Both the position numbers and the translations under genes were made by a program. Positions 49,225 to 58,057 of a stretch of 64,000 nucleotides of DNA are shown one piece after another. Position 1 is the first letter of the stretch, and the number at the start of each line of letters is the position of its first letter. The notes beneath the pieces are model-generated. The model had not been told where the DNA came from. It searched no databases and saw nothing but the letters and a program-made list of their open reading frames with translations. The stretch comes from CAZPRY01 sp964589175 (GTDB lineage: Bacteria > Fidelibacterota > UBA2242), in assembly GCA_964589175.1 (NCBI GenBank), contig CAZPRY010000012.1, positions 1-64,000 on the forward strand. Reading direction: 5' to 3'.

Positions 49225-50484
49225 GTGAATGCCGTGAAAACCAAAGTCAACTCGCAATTTATCAAAGAACTGAACGAACTGCGCATCCTCAATCTGATCA
49301 AAAATGAAGGTCCGATCAGTCGCATAGCGATTGCCAAACGAACGAATATTTCCAAAGTGGCCGTATCCGAAATCGTCGGTCGATTGGATGAAGCCGGCTA
49401 CATTCTGGAAATCGGCAAGGGCAGTTCCACCAAAAAGGGCGGGAAGCGTCCGACATTGATTAAACTTAATCCCTGCAACGGCTATGTAGTCGGGATCGAG
49501 ATCAGAAGAGTCAGAACCGTCGTGGCGCTGGCGAACCTGGAATCGAAAATTGTCGATCGCGAGCAAATTGAATATCCGGCCGGCGCGCCGATGGAAGAGG
49601 TGTTGCCCCGAATATTCGAAAAGATCGAATTTCTGATGCGGAATAACAAAATTGCTTCCGGGAAGCTGGTAAGTATCGGAATCGGATTGCCGGGTTTTCT
49701 GGATTATAAAAAGGGCAATTTGATTTTTGCCGATACGCTCAAAGGCTGGGCGGACCGGCCGCTGGCGGAAACGTTTAAGGATCGCTTTAAAGTCCCCGTA
49801 ATCATCGAGAACGACGTCAATGCGGTGACGCTGGGCGAACATCTGATAGGCGCAGGACAGGCTTCAGATAATATGGTTTGCATCTGGATTGGAGAGGGAC
49901 TCGGCGCCGGGATTATCGTGAACGGCGAGCTGATCCGTGGCGATTATGGCAGCGCGGGCGAAATCGGGTACTTCGAACTCGGGCATCATGTCTCGAACCG
50001 GGAATATTTCCGGCATCTTTATTCGAACCAGAAATATTTTGGTGATGTGCTGGCGGAGGAGCATTTTCTGGAGGCATTGCGCATGAAACTGCGCTGGGGC
50101 ATGGTGAATCCGCCCGAGAAGCTGGAACAGATGCCTCTTGAAGAGTTCCTCTCCGAAAAATTCCCGGGATCTTTTGAGGTTCAGGAACTGCTGGATGAAT
50201 ACGCCCTGCTTTTAAGCACCCTATGCGCGGACCTGGTGAAAACAATTAATCCGAATCTGCTGATACTGAACGGTAAAATCATCGAGCACTCCGATTATTT
50301 ATTCCGTAAGACCAGGCAAAATCTGAAGCAGCAAATGGTGAACATTCCCTTCGAGCCGACGAAGGTTGTTCTGGGTGATCTGAAGGAGGATGCCTGTATT
50401 CTCGGCGTAGTTGTGATGGCATTGCAGGTGCGCTTCGAACCGTTTACCAATAAATCAATCAATCACATTGGACGGAACCGCTAA
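49225..50484 (+). CDS. ROK-family transcriptional regulator
   Basis: A 419-residue regulator of the NagC/XylR type. The N-terminal winged helix-turn-helix (about residues 17-75) has LRILNLIKNEGPISRIAIAKR and KVAVSEIVGRLDEAGYI. The rest is a ROK sugar-binding fold: VSIGIGLPGFLDYKKG, VIIENDVNAVTLGEHLIGAG, IWIGEGLGAGIIVNG and GSAGEIGYFELGHH. The zinc-binding C-x-C-G-x-x-G-C motif that normally follows this last segment is absent; the chain reads VSNREYFRHLYS instead. The phosphate loop of sugar kinases is also changed, so it is a sensor, not a kinase. Members repress sugar-use operons until an inducing sugar binds. The start is GTG 49225. The AACTAACTA sites at 34277 and 37506 are candidate operators. 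Confidence 0.85.
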   Translation: MNAVKTKVNSQFIKELNELRILNLIKNEGPISRIAIAKRTNISKVAVSEIVGRLDEAGYILEIGKGSSTKKGGKRPTLIKLNPCNGYVVGIEIRRVRTVVALANLESKIVDREQIEYPAGAPMEEVLPRIFEKIEFLMRNNKIASGKLVSIGIGLPGFLDYKKGNLIFADTLKGWADRPLAETFKDRFKVPVIIENDVNAVTLGEHLIGAGQASDNMVCIWIGEGLGAGIIVNGELIRGDYGSAGEIGYFELGHHVSNREYFRHLYSNQKYFGDVLAEEHFLEALRMKLRWGMVNPPEKLEQMPLEEFLSEKFPGSFEVQELLDEYALLLSTLCADLVKTINPNLLILNGKIIEHSDYLFRKTRQNLKQQMVNIPFEPTKVVLGDLKEDACILGVVVMALQVRFEPFTNKSINHIGRNR

Positions 50485-50518
50485 GCCGCTACACGGTCCG
50501 CGCTGGAATAAAAAAAAA

Positions 50519-50542
50519 GGCTGTCCGAAGACAGCCTTTTTT
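50519..50542. terminator. Bidirectional intrinsic terminator between convergent genes
   Basis: GGCTGTC (50519-50525) pairs with GACAGCC (50530-50536) around CGAA. The stem is preceded by a run of A (50509-50518) and followed by six T (50537-50542), so it works as a rho-independent terminator on both strands. It lies in the 77-base gap between the ROK gene and the convergent propeller gene. Confidence 0.9.
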
Positions 50543-50561
50543 ATGTTTATAATGGGAATGA

Positions 50562-53500
50562 TTATTTCATCATAACCATTTTCTTCTGCATAGAGAGCGA
50601 ACCGGCGTTCAGCTTGTAGATATAAATACCCGTAGGCATGATCTGACCGGCATCGTTTCTGGCATTCCATTCGTATACATGCAATCCGGCATCCAGATTT
50701 CCCGAATACAGCGTGCGAACTTTTTCACCCAGGATGTTGTAAATCTCGAGGGCAACCTTGTCCGCCTGCGGCATAGCGAAGGCAATGCTGGTCGTCGGGT
50801 TGAATGGGTTCGGATAGTTCTGATACAGGTCGAACTGTTCCGGCAGCAGGGTATTTTCACCGAAGATTGCCGAAGATTCACAACCATATTCCGGGAACGG
50901 CAGACGATCATCGGTATTCTGACTGCCGTAGCAATTGGCCGTCGGGTAGTAGGTCGAGGCAGCATCGTCGATGGTCATATTGCGGTTCTCGCCAAATCCG
51001 GCTTCGTTATCGAGGCTATTGATACCGTATTTATAGGTCTGAACCTTGGCTTGTCCGGCAGTGAAAAGGAGACCGAGGGTGTAGATATTGTCACCGGCGG
51101 TTTCGTCGCCATTAGTGCCATCATCATGCATCATGAAAGTCGGCGGGTTGCTACCCCAATCCCACCATGAACCCTTAATACCGTTGACAAAAACGCCGGC
51201 GATTTCGGAAGCGGCCCGAATCGTATCGGCGTCAGTCTGGGAATCAATCAGAACTTGACCGGCATTCAAAGCGGCAATGGCGGAAGAAATGTCAACCGAG
51301 AAGTAGACGGTGACGTCCTGCTGAATGATATCATCCCAGGTTACATCCGCAAAGAATGCCGTGTCGGTCGGAACCTCGATATAACCGTCCGCATCCGAAT
51401 CGACATAGCTGTGTCCCGTAGGAATCACAAAAATGCGGTTCGGGCTGCTTTCCCATTTATCGGAGCCATCGGTGGAGTGAACGACGAACTTGAATTCACT
51501 GGGTACGTCCAGAGACAGGTCGTCGACGTCAAAAGCTCCAACATAGAGACCGGCCTTCGATGGATCTTCAGTCAGTTCCTGGGCTTCTCCAGCCCAACCG
51601 TTTAAAGCCCCACGAACGATGGCGATATCACCATCGGCAGGCCTGAAATTGCCGTTCAGCAATTGGATGTTCATGTCCGCAAAGAAAAACACTTCGGCGT
51701 TCACAACGGAAGCCGGATCGAAATTACTATACCAGACAACCGGAATAACATTGTCACCGGGGACAACTGTGTAGGTGCGGTTAGAGACAGCTTCCGCTGT
51801 ATCCCAGTTGCTGTTAATGCGGAATTTATATTCGATTGCTCCTTCGGCAATTGGGAGTGTAGCGGTATAAATTCCATCAGCGTCATCATCCGAAAGCAAA
51901 TTGATGGTTTCGCCCCAGTTGTTGATAGTACCGGCAACGTCAAGGACGTCTGTCCCAACGATAAATTTGCCTCGCTCAATCTGGGCGCTCATATTCACCT
52001 GGAAGGTGACCATCGGCAGGAACTCCAGCTTCAGGATAGTACCGCCATTGCCGAGTGCCCAGACAGTTTCGCCGTCATAACGGACTTTATCCAAGGTTGC
52101 ATCCGTCGGACCGGTCAATTCGGTCCAGGTTGCGCCGGCGTCTTCGGATTTGATGATTGTTCCGGCTTCACCGACTGCGTAGACTAAATTGTCGTCAACG
52201 AAATCCACATCGTACAGATCGTCTCCGTCCGAGACGGTGTAGACCAGAGCGAGTGATGCGGCAGTCCCGTCGGTAGTACGATAGACTTCACCGGACGAGG
52301 CGACTACCAGACCGATATTTCCGCGAAATTTAACAGCGCGCATCGATTGGCTGCCCCAGTCGTTAATCTGGGTGGCGGTAACTGCATCGGGTGCAGTGAA
52401 TTCACCGGTATGTACCTGTCCGCTACCGGCACTGACTATCACGCTGGTCGCACTGACAGCCCATATATCATAAACCGTTTGCGTACCGACCTTGGTATCG
52501 CTCCAGGTGAGACCGCCATCGGTGGATCTCATAACATAACCCGAAGAACCGCCGGCGAAAATTGTGTTCGCGTCCCAAACGCGCATCGCATTGATATGTT
52601 TGTTGGAACCCAAAAACATCGGATTCTCGATGAAAGTCCAGGTAGCGCCGCCGTCAGTAGTCCGACGCAAATCTCCGTATCCGCCGCCAACAAATCCGAG
52701 ATTTGCATCGGCGAATTCACATTCGTACAAGTTTGTGAGTGACTCGGTGGCATAATTGTCAGGATAAGTCCATGAATCACCGCCGTCCGTGCTTATGGAT
52801 ATTTCACCACCAGCGTATGCTGACACAACGATTTTGTCGGGTTCCGGAAAGGCAATACCCCAAAGACTCATGGAAGGCCACTCATTTAATGGGGTCCAGG
52901 TAGCGCCGCCATCGGCGGTCTTGGCCCATTGTCCGTAAGCTGAAAAAACATAGCCAGCTGAAGCAGTCGGAAATGACATATCGGAGGGGGTTTGCGCAGA
53001 ACCGATCGAAAGGGTATCCCAGGTAGCACCCCCATCGGTAGTCTTGACAAGATCACCGATACTTCTCGCGATATAGATGGTATTCTGATCGACAATTCGT
53101 GCCAACTTCGCATAATTATAACCATAGGAAAAATCACCGGAACGCGAGTAGGTCTGACCGCCGTCTTTCGAGATGAAAATAGTAGAATGGTAGCCCGCAA
53201 TGACGATTGTATTACCGGGACCGGCGGCAACATCGTACAAGCGCTTGCTGGACGTTCCCGGCGGGAAAAGAACGGCTATATTGACATTTGTCCAGGTGGC
53301 GCCTCCGTCCGTTGTATACCAGGTCTCACCCACATTGGCACTCGTTGCTACTACTCCGTGGGTAGCATCAATAAAATCGATACCGCCGTTAAGATCTTCA
53401 GTAGTCAACACCGCAGCCGATGCCGGCGTAATGGTCGTTCCGCCATTGGTGGTTTTTAGAACAAGACCGTCATCACAAGCAAAATAGACCGTAGTTGCGT

Positions 53501-53882
53501 TAACAATCGCCAAACTGACAACATCAAGGTCATAATTAGCAGTATCAGCAATCATTGTCCAATTTGTACCGCCGTCGGTGGTCTTGTAGATATATCCCAA
53601 GTTTCCGCATGCAAAACCAACATTCGCATCAACAAACTCGACGTCGTTCCAGTTGGTAGTAGCGGGATCTGCGTCTCTGAGTTTAGTCCAGGTTGTACCA
53701 CCGTCAGTGGTCTTTTTTACAAATCCCTCATCAGCAATAATCCACCCTGTGTTGGCATTCAGAAAAAAACAGGCACCCGGTAATATATCTGCGGTGCCTT
53801 GTTTTACTATCTGCCAATCCTGCCCAAAAGCAAAGATCACAGAGAAGACAATCACAAAACTAAGCAAGAACAATTTCTTCAT
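50562..53882 (-). CDS. 1106-residue YCF48-like propeller protein with type IX sorting domain
   Basis: A secreted protein. After a signal peptide (1-20) comes a long region of BNR/YCF48-type propeller repeats (about 22-640), with phrases of the form T-T-D-G-G-T/A-T-W-T, for example KTTDGGTTWTKL, KTTDGGTNWTMI and RTTDGGATWTFI, and G-x-x-x-S at intervals; the number of repeats (more than ten) implies two propellers. Then three immunoglobulin-like segments (about 645-960), starting VTFQVNMSAQI, VFFFADMNIQL and VTVYFSVDISSAI. The last 85 residues form the sorting domain QNYPNPFNPTTSIAFAMP to KMVMMK. No enzyme motif is seen. It is the only minus-strand gene within the glycan locus and is convergent with the ROK gene. 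Confidence 0.85.
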   Translation of the reverse strand: MKKLFLLSFVIVFSVIFAFGQDWQIVKQGTADILPGACFFLNANTGWIIADEGFVKKTTDGGTTWTKLRDADPATTNWNDVEFVDANVGFACGNLGYIYKTTDGGTNWTMIADTANYDLDVVSLAIVNATTVYFACDDGLVLKTTNGGTTITPASAAVLTTEDLNGGIDFIDATHGVVATSANVGETWYTTDGGATWTNVNIAVLFPPGTSSKRLYDVAAGPGNTIVIAGYHSTIFISKDGGQTYSRSGDFSYGYNYAKLARIVDQNTIYIARSIGDLVKTTDGGATWDTLSIGSAQTPSDMSFPTASAGYVFSAYGQWAKTADGGATWTPLNEWPSMSLWGIAFPEPDKIVVSAYAGGEISISTDGGDSWTYPDNYATESLTNLYECEFADANLGFVGGGYGDLRRTTDGGATWTFIENPMFLGSNKHINAMRVWDANTIFAGGSSGYVMRSTDGGLTWSDTKVGTQTVYDIWAVSATSVIVSAGSGQVHTGEFTAPDAVTATQINDWGSQSMRAVKFRGNIGLVVASSGEVYRTTDGTAASLALVYTVSDGDDLYDVDFVDDNLVYAVGEAGTIIKSEDAGATWTELTGPTDATLDKVRYDGETVWALGNGGTILKLEFLPMVTFQVNMSAQIERGKFIVGTDVLDVAGTINNWGETINLLSDDDADGIYTATLPIAEGAIEYKFRINSNWDTAEAVSNRTYTVVPGDNVIPVVWYSNFDPASVVNAEVFFFADMNIQLLNGNFRPADGDIAIVRGALNGWAGEAQELTEDPSKAGLYVGAFDVDDLSLDVPSEFKFVVHSTDGSDKWESSPNRIFVIPTGHSYVDSDADGYIEVPTDTAFFADVTWDDIIQQDVTVYFSVDISSAIAALNAGQVLIDSQTDADTIRAASEIAGVFVNGIKGSWWDWGSNPPTFMMHDDGTNGDETAGDNIYTLGLLFTAGQAKVQTYKYGINSLDNEAGFGENRNMTIDDAASTYYPTANCYGSQNTDDRLPFPEYGCESSAIFGENTLLPEQFDLYQNYPNPFNPTTSIAFAMPQADKVALEIYNILGEKVRTLYSGNLDAGLHVYEWNARNDAGQIMPTGIYIYKLNAGSLSMQKKMVMMK

Positions 53883-54093
53883 GTGCGTCCTCCAATTTTT
53901 TATTTAGTTGTTAAGAAATGAGCTACTAGCATCCAAAATTACAATTTACTCCACACTGCATAGGATTATAATAGATGTTATTTAAATATTCAAGAAATAA
54001 TTGTGGAATCTGCGTGAAAAAAATGCTGTATTATTGTAGTTGAAAAGATAAGATAGTTCTTTTAACTTACAATGGTAATCATAAGGAGAGATC

Positions 54094-55452
54094 ATGAAGA
54101 AATTATCGATAATACCATGTCTTTTAGCAATGTTTTTGGCCCCGCTGCTATCACAGGAAGCTACTTGGATTTATGCGCCCGATTGGAATATCCGGTTCAG
54201 CGAAGCAGATTCTCTGAATAATCCGTTTGAATGTACAACCGACGATGCCGGCAATATTTGGGTAATCTCCTCCACATCAACCACCCTGAATGCAGTCAAC
54301 GCGCTCTACAAAGCAGCGCCCGGCGATTCCGTTTTCACGTTGGCTGACGATTTCTCCGATGATCCTGATGTGCATTCCGTTCGCGGGGTTGCGACCGTCG
54401 GGAATAATGTAATCGTGGCTTGCAGATCTACTCAGTTATATATCTCTTTTATGTATCAATATCCTGATGGTGATCCGACGCGCCGGACACTGCATAATCA
54501 GGTAGGATATGGTACCTATGTTTATGGAATCGATGCAACCAAAGAAGGCTATATATTTGGAGGAATCATTTTCCAGGGGCCCAAAATCCGTATTTATGAT
54601 TATACCGGCAACTCCGATCCGATAGGCCATTATGTCGCGCCAGATTGTGCCAATCCCGATCCGGGTGGCCCAACAGCTACGGGAGAAGATGCCATCCGTG
54701 ATGTTGCGACAGTACCAGGTGGTGACTATTTTGATGTCAATACACCTGTTTATACGTCACGAAATAGCCTGAAAGACGGGAACTCGGGTGGTGTGACAAA
54801 ATGGACTGGTGGTACCCAAGTTGCCCCGGAAAACTACAGCGGTGTCTCCCTTGAAGATGCCGATAGTTTTCTGCGCTGGACAAATTATGTCCCGAATGGT
54901 ATCACTGTGGATAATGACGGGCAGCTCTGGGCCGTCGGTACAGACAGTACCCGTCGCTGGGTGAAAGTGTTTCAGGTAGACGGCAGCTGGGCAACTCAGG
55001 TGAATGAACTGCCCAGCAGCACAAGTGGAGACATTCCCGATACCCAAGGCGCGCCTCTAAATGTGCCCGAAGATGTCGCCCTGAGTCCCGATGGAAATAT
55101 TGCCTATGTGATCGACGTGGGGAATCACATCTGCTATACCTTTGTTAATAGTGCCTTGGCGATCGATAGAGAAGGAGCGAGTATCGCTGCTGATTTTAGT
55201 GTAACACCAGCCTTTCCGAATCCCTTTAATCCGACAACGCAGATCGCATTTACGTTACCGGCGGCTTCATCGGTTTCCATAAAAATATTCGATCTAAAGG
55301 GAAATCTGGTTCGCAACGTTCTGGATGAGCATAAATCGGCAGGCAGTTATCAGGTGACTATCGATGCTGCTGATTTGGGCAGCGGTATCTACATCTATAT
55401 GGTTGATACCAGTTATGGGACAAGAAAAGGAAGAATCACCCTCTTAAAATAA
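54094..55452 (+). CDS. Secreted propeller-like protein with type IX sorting domain
   Basis: A 452-residue secreted protein. A signal peptide (about 1-20, ending LLSQ) is followed by a region with propeller-like phrases (ECTTDDAGNIWVIS, NGITVDNDGQLWAVG and NVPEDVALSPDGNIAYVID), like NHL or DUF5074-type folds, and a sorting domain from about residue 370, TPAFPNPFNPTTQIAF to GRITLLK. No catalytic residues were recognised. ATG 54094 has AAGGAGAG 6 bases upstream. Its start is 211 bases from that of the divergent propeller gene at 53882, so the gap holds promoters for both. It may be cotranscribed with the GHL10 gene that begins 46 bases after its stop. Confidence 0.78.
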   Translation: MKKLSIIPCLLAMFLAPLLSQEATWIYAPDWNIRFSEADSLNNPFECTTDDAGNIWVISSTSTTLNAVNALYKAAPGDSVFTLADDFSDDPDVHSVRGVATVGNNVIVACRSTQLYISFMYQYPDGDPTRRTLHNQVGYGTYVYGIDATKEGYIFGGIIFQGPKIRIYDYTGNSDPIGHYVAPDCANPDPGGPTATGEDAIRDVATVPGGDYFDVNTPVYTSRNSLKDGNSGGVTKWTGGTQVAPENYSGVSLEDADSFLRWTNYVPNGITVDNDGQLWAVGTDSTRRWVKVFQVDGSWATQVNELPSSTSGDIPDTQGAPLNVPEDVALSPDGNIAYVIDVGNHICYTFVNSALAIDREGASIAADFSVTPAFPNPFNPTTQIAFTLPAASSVSIKIFDLKGNLVRNVLDEHKSAGSYQVTIDAADLGSGIYIYMVDTSYGTRKGRITLLK

Positions 55453-55498
55453 GAGGAAGTACTCTCGTTATTTGTGTTAAAAAGGTATTTCTGATCTA

Positions 55499-58057
55499 AT
55501 GCGAAAATACAGCCGAATACCGGCGGGTAAGCTATTCCTATATTTATTTTTATTTCTGATTAGTATTGCTCGCAGCCAAACGAACATGCCAGAATATCGA
55601 TCGGTTTGGCTTAGTCGCGATGTCATCATCCGGGGACGCGAATCGATACGTACGGCATTTTCTAATTTAAAAAATGCGGGATTTAATGCAGTATTGGTGA
55701 ATAATTGGTACCAGGGTAGCACTATCTATTACAGCGAAGTGCTTGCCGATTACGGTGCGACATCGCAGCTGCCTGAATTTGTCGGGTGGGATCCGCTTGA
55801 AGTAGTCATCGAAGAGGCGCACCGCATCGGTCTGGAAATCCATGTCTGGTTCGAATACGGTTTGTGGGGGCATGTCTCTTACGACGCCGGCAGCTTGGGA
55901 CCTTTGCTGAGCGGGCGCACAAACTGGCTGATGAAGGATCGTAGCGGGAATAATTATGCGATCATGTGGGTCAACTCGACGCCGCTATATCAGTTCTGGA
56001 TGGATCCGGCCGAAGAAGAGGTTGTCACATTTCTCGTAAAGCTTTACCGCGAGTGTGCCCGGAACTATCCTGATCTGGATGGAATTCAGACGGATAGAAT
56101 TCGTTATCCGAATCCGCAATTCTCTTTCTCGGATATCAGCCGCCAGGTTTACCAGGCCGAGACAGGCGGCTCTGATCCGATTTCCATTCAGGAATCTGAT
56201 CCTGAATGGAACAATTTTGTCGTGTGGCGGGAACGGAAGACCAGTGACCTGGCCGGTCAAATCTTTGCAGCCGTCAAAGCCGAAAATCCCAGGTGCATTG
56301 TCAGTGCAGCAGTAGGTCCGCCCTATATGTTGCAAGGCAGCGATGATAAATTGCAGGATTGGCCGACCTGGTTTCGAGAAGGAGCCGTCGATCTGCTTTT
56401 TCCGATGCTCTATGATCTGCACAGCAATCTTGATTATTGGTTGCGCCAATGCCTTGATCAGGTAGCATCGCCCCTGAATGTTATCCCTGGCGTAAATTTA
56501 AGGAATAGCTCCACAGGCCAGTTATATTCCAACAACACGCTTGACAACGTCATGAGCCAGATACGCTATCGGAATATGCCCGGGATCGGTGTTTGGTACT
56601 TCGGCGATCTGGAAGAGGATCGTCTGAAGTATTTTAAGGATCAGACTTTTTATACTCGTGTTCATACCTTGCGCGACGAGATCATTGTCGACAATCAATT
56701 CAGCGATTATGTAGCCTCGGAAAGTATGACCGAGATATCCGGCGGATTTCTGGATGATCATTTGAGCGGTTCCGGAGCGGGGGCACATTGTACCTGGCAA
56801 GTCCCGGTTTTTATAACCGGCGCTTACCATCTGTTTGCTTATTTACCGGAAGCAATCTCCGGGGGAAATACACAACGCTATAGTATTCAGATTAACGGAA
56901 ATGCGGATCTAATCAGCATCCCCGGTCCGCAGCTTGCCGATACATGGATTCACCTCGGGCGGCTTGATCTGGATTACGATGACAGCCTGCGGGTGCAGGT
57001 TGAGAATCCAGGCGGTGGAAAGGTCATTGCCGATGCGGTCAGGTTGTTTCGTATAACAGTTTTGAAAATTGAAGAAGGTTACGTCGCGGACAGCACCCTT
57101 TACGTTCGCTTCAATCTTTTTCTGGATACGGAAAGCGCCCGGGATTTGTCGCGATATGCGATTCAACCTTATGTAGATATCCGATCCGTCGAGATTGATC
57201 CCGAAAACCGCTCCTTCGTCCGGCTGCACTGCTCCGCTTTTATGCCTGAAGTGGATTATAAGTTAATCATTTTAGGTTTACACGATGCTGAAGGAAATGC
57301 TGTCGATACGCTGCGTCTGCAATTCTCATTCGATCCGGGGAATGATGAAATGATCGATAATAAGAGCAGTCTTTTTTATATTCAATCCGGCGCATGGGAA
57401 GAACTGAACTCCCCATCGGCTGTTGACGCCACCTTTCTGCGTACGCCTTGCGGGGACGGCACCAGCCGGGTGTACTGGCGCTATACAGTACCGGAAAACG
57501 GCTACTATAAAATTCTCGCCTTTTTTCCCGATTCCGCGGCTTATGCCAGCGATGGCATGTACATCGTACGCAACGATACCAAAACCGATACCGTACTTGT
57601 CAATCAGCAGACGCCCGCACCGAACGGATTTTTACTCGCAACAACCTGGGCCGAAAAAGGGGATAACCTGATCGTAAAACTGCACAATCAATCGCAGCAC
57701 GGCGCCGATTACTGGGTTGTCGCGGACGCTGTTCAATTTGCACGCGGTTTTCCGGCCACCAGCCTGGTCGGCGAAAATAAGGCAACCGGACCGGAAATAT
57801 TTCAGGTATTCCCGAACTATCCCAATCCGTTCAATGCTTCTACGGTTATTCCGTATTCGGTCTTGAAAAGCGGGACTTTGGACTGGCAGGTTTATGATGT
57901 TACCGGTAAATTAGTCGCTGACGGCAGCGAAGCAGTTATGAATCCGGGCGGTTACAAACTCTTTATGAATTTTCATGACCGGCGATCGGGCGTCTATCTC
58001 TATCGCTTATCTTTCCTGGATAGATCGAGAACCGGAAAAATGGTGTATCTCAAGTGA
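55499..58057 (+). CDS. GHL10 (DUF187) glycosidase-like protein, long form with two golvesin-like domains
   Basis: An 852-residue secreted enzyme-like protein. In order: signal peptide (1-25); a GHL10 barrel (about 30-395) with EYRSVWLSRDVI, LEVVIEEAHRIGLEIHVWFEYG, DLDGIQTDRIRYP and AVDLLFPMLYDLHSN; a golvesin-like domain (about 400-520); a linking domain (about 520-620); a second golvesin-like domain (about 635-760) with YWRYTVPENGYYKILAFFP and ADYWVVADAVQF; and a sorting domain beginning FPNYPNPFNASTVIPY, ending KMVYLK. The barrel is closest to the 47336 protein. The extra domains suggest binding to an extended polymer. The stop overlaps the start of the second TonB receptor, so it leads cassette 2. 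Confidence 0.85.
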   Translation: MRKYSRIPAGKLFLYLFLFLISIARSQTNMPEYRSVWLSRDVIIRGRESIRTAFSNLKNAGFNAVLVNNWYQGSTIYYSEVLADYGATSQLPEFVGWDPLEVVIEEAHRIGLEIHVWFEYGLWGHVSYDAGSLGPLLSGRTNWLMKDRSGNNYAIMWVNSTPLYQFWMDPAEEEVVTFLVKLYRECARNYPDLDGIQTDRIRYPNPQFSFSDISRQVYQAETGGSDPISIQESDPEWNNFVVWRERKTSDLAGQIFAAVKAENPRCIVSAAVGPPYMLQGSDDKLQDWPTWFREGAVDLLFPMLYDLHSNLDYWLRQCLDQVASPLNVIPGVNLRNSSTGQLYSNNTLDNVMSQIRYRNMPGIGVWYFGDLEEDRLKYFKDQTFYTRVHTLRDEIIVDNQFSDYVASESMTEISGGFLDDHLSGSGAGAHCTWQVPVFITGAYHLFAYLPEAISGGNTQRYSIQINGNADLISIPGPQLADTWIHLGRLDLDYDDSLRVQVENPGGGKVIADAVRLFRITVLKIEEGYVADSTLYVRFNLFLDTESARDLSRYAIQPYVDIRSVEIDPENRSFVRLHCSAFMPEVDYKLIILGLHDAEGNAVDTLRLQFSFDPGNDEMIDNKSSLFYIQSGAWEELNSPSAVDATFLRTPCGDGTSRVYWRYTVPENGYYKILAFFPDSAAYASDGMYIVRNDTKTDTVLVNQQTPAPNGFLLATTWAEKGDNLIVKLHNQSQHGADYWVVADAVQFARGFPATSLVGENKATGPEIFQVFPNYPNPFNASTVIPYSVLKSGTLDWQVYDVTGKLVADGSEAVMNPGGYKLFMNFHDRRSGVYLYRLSFLDRSRTGKMVYLK

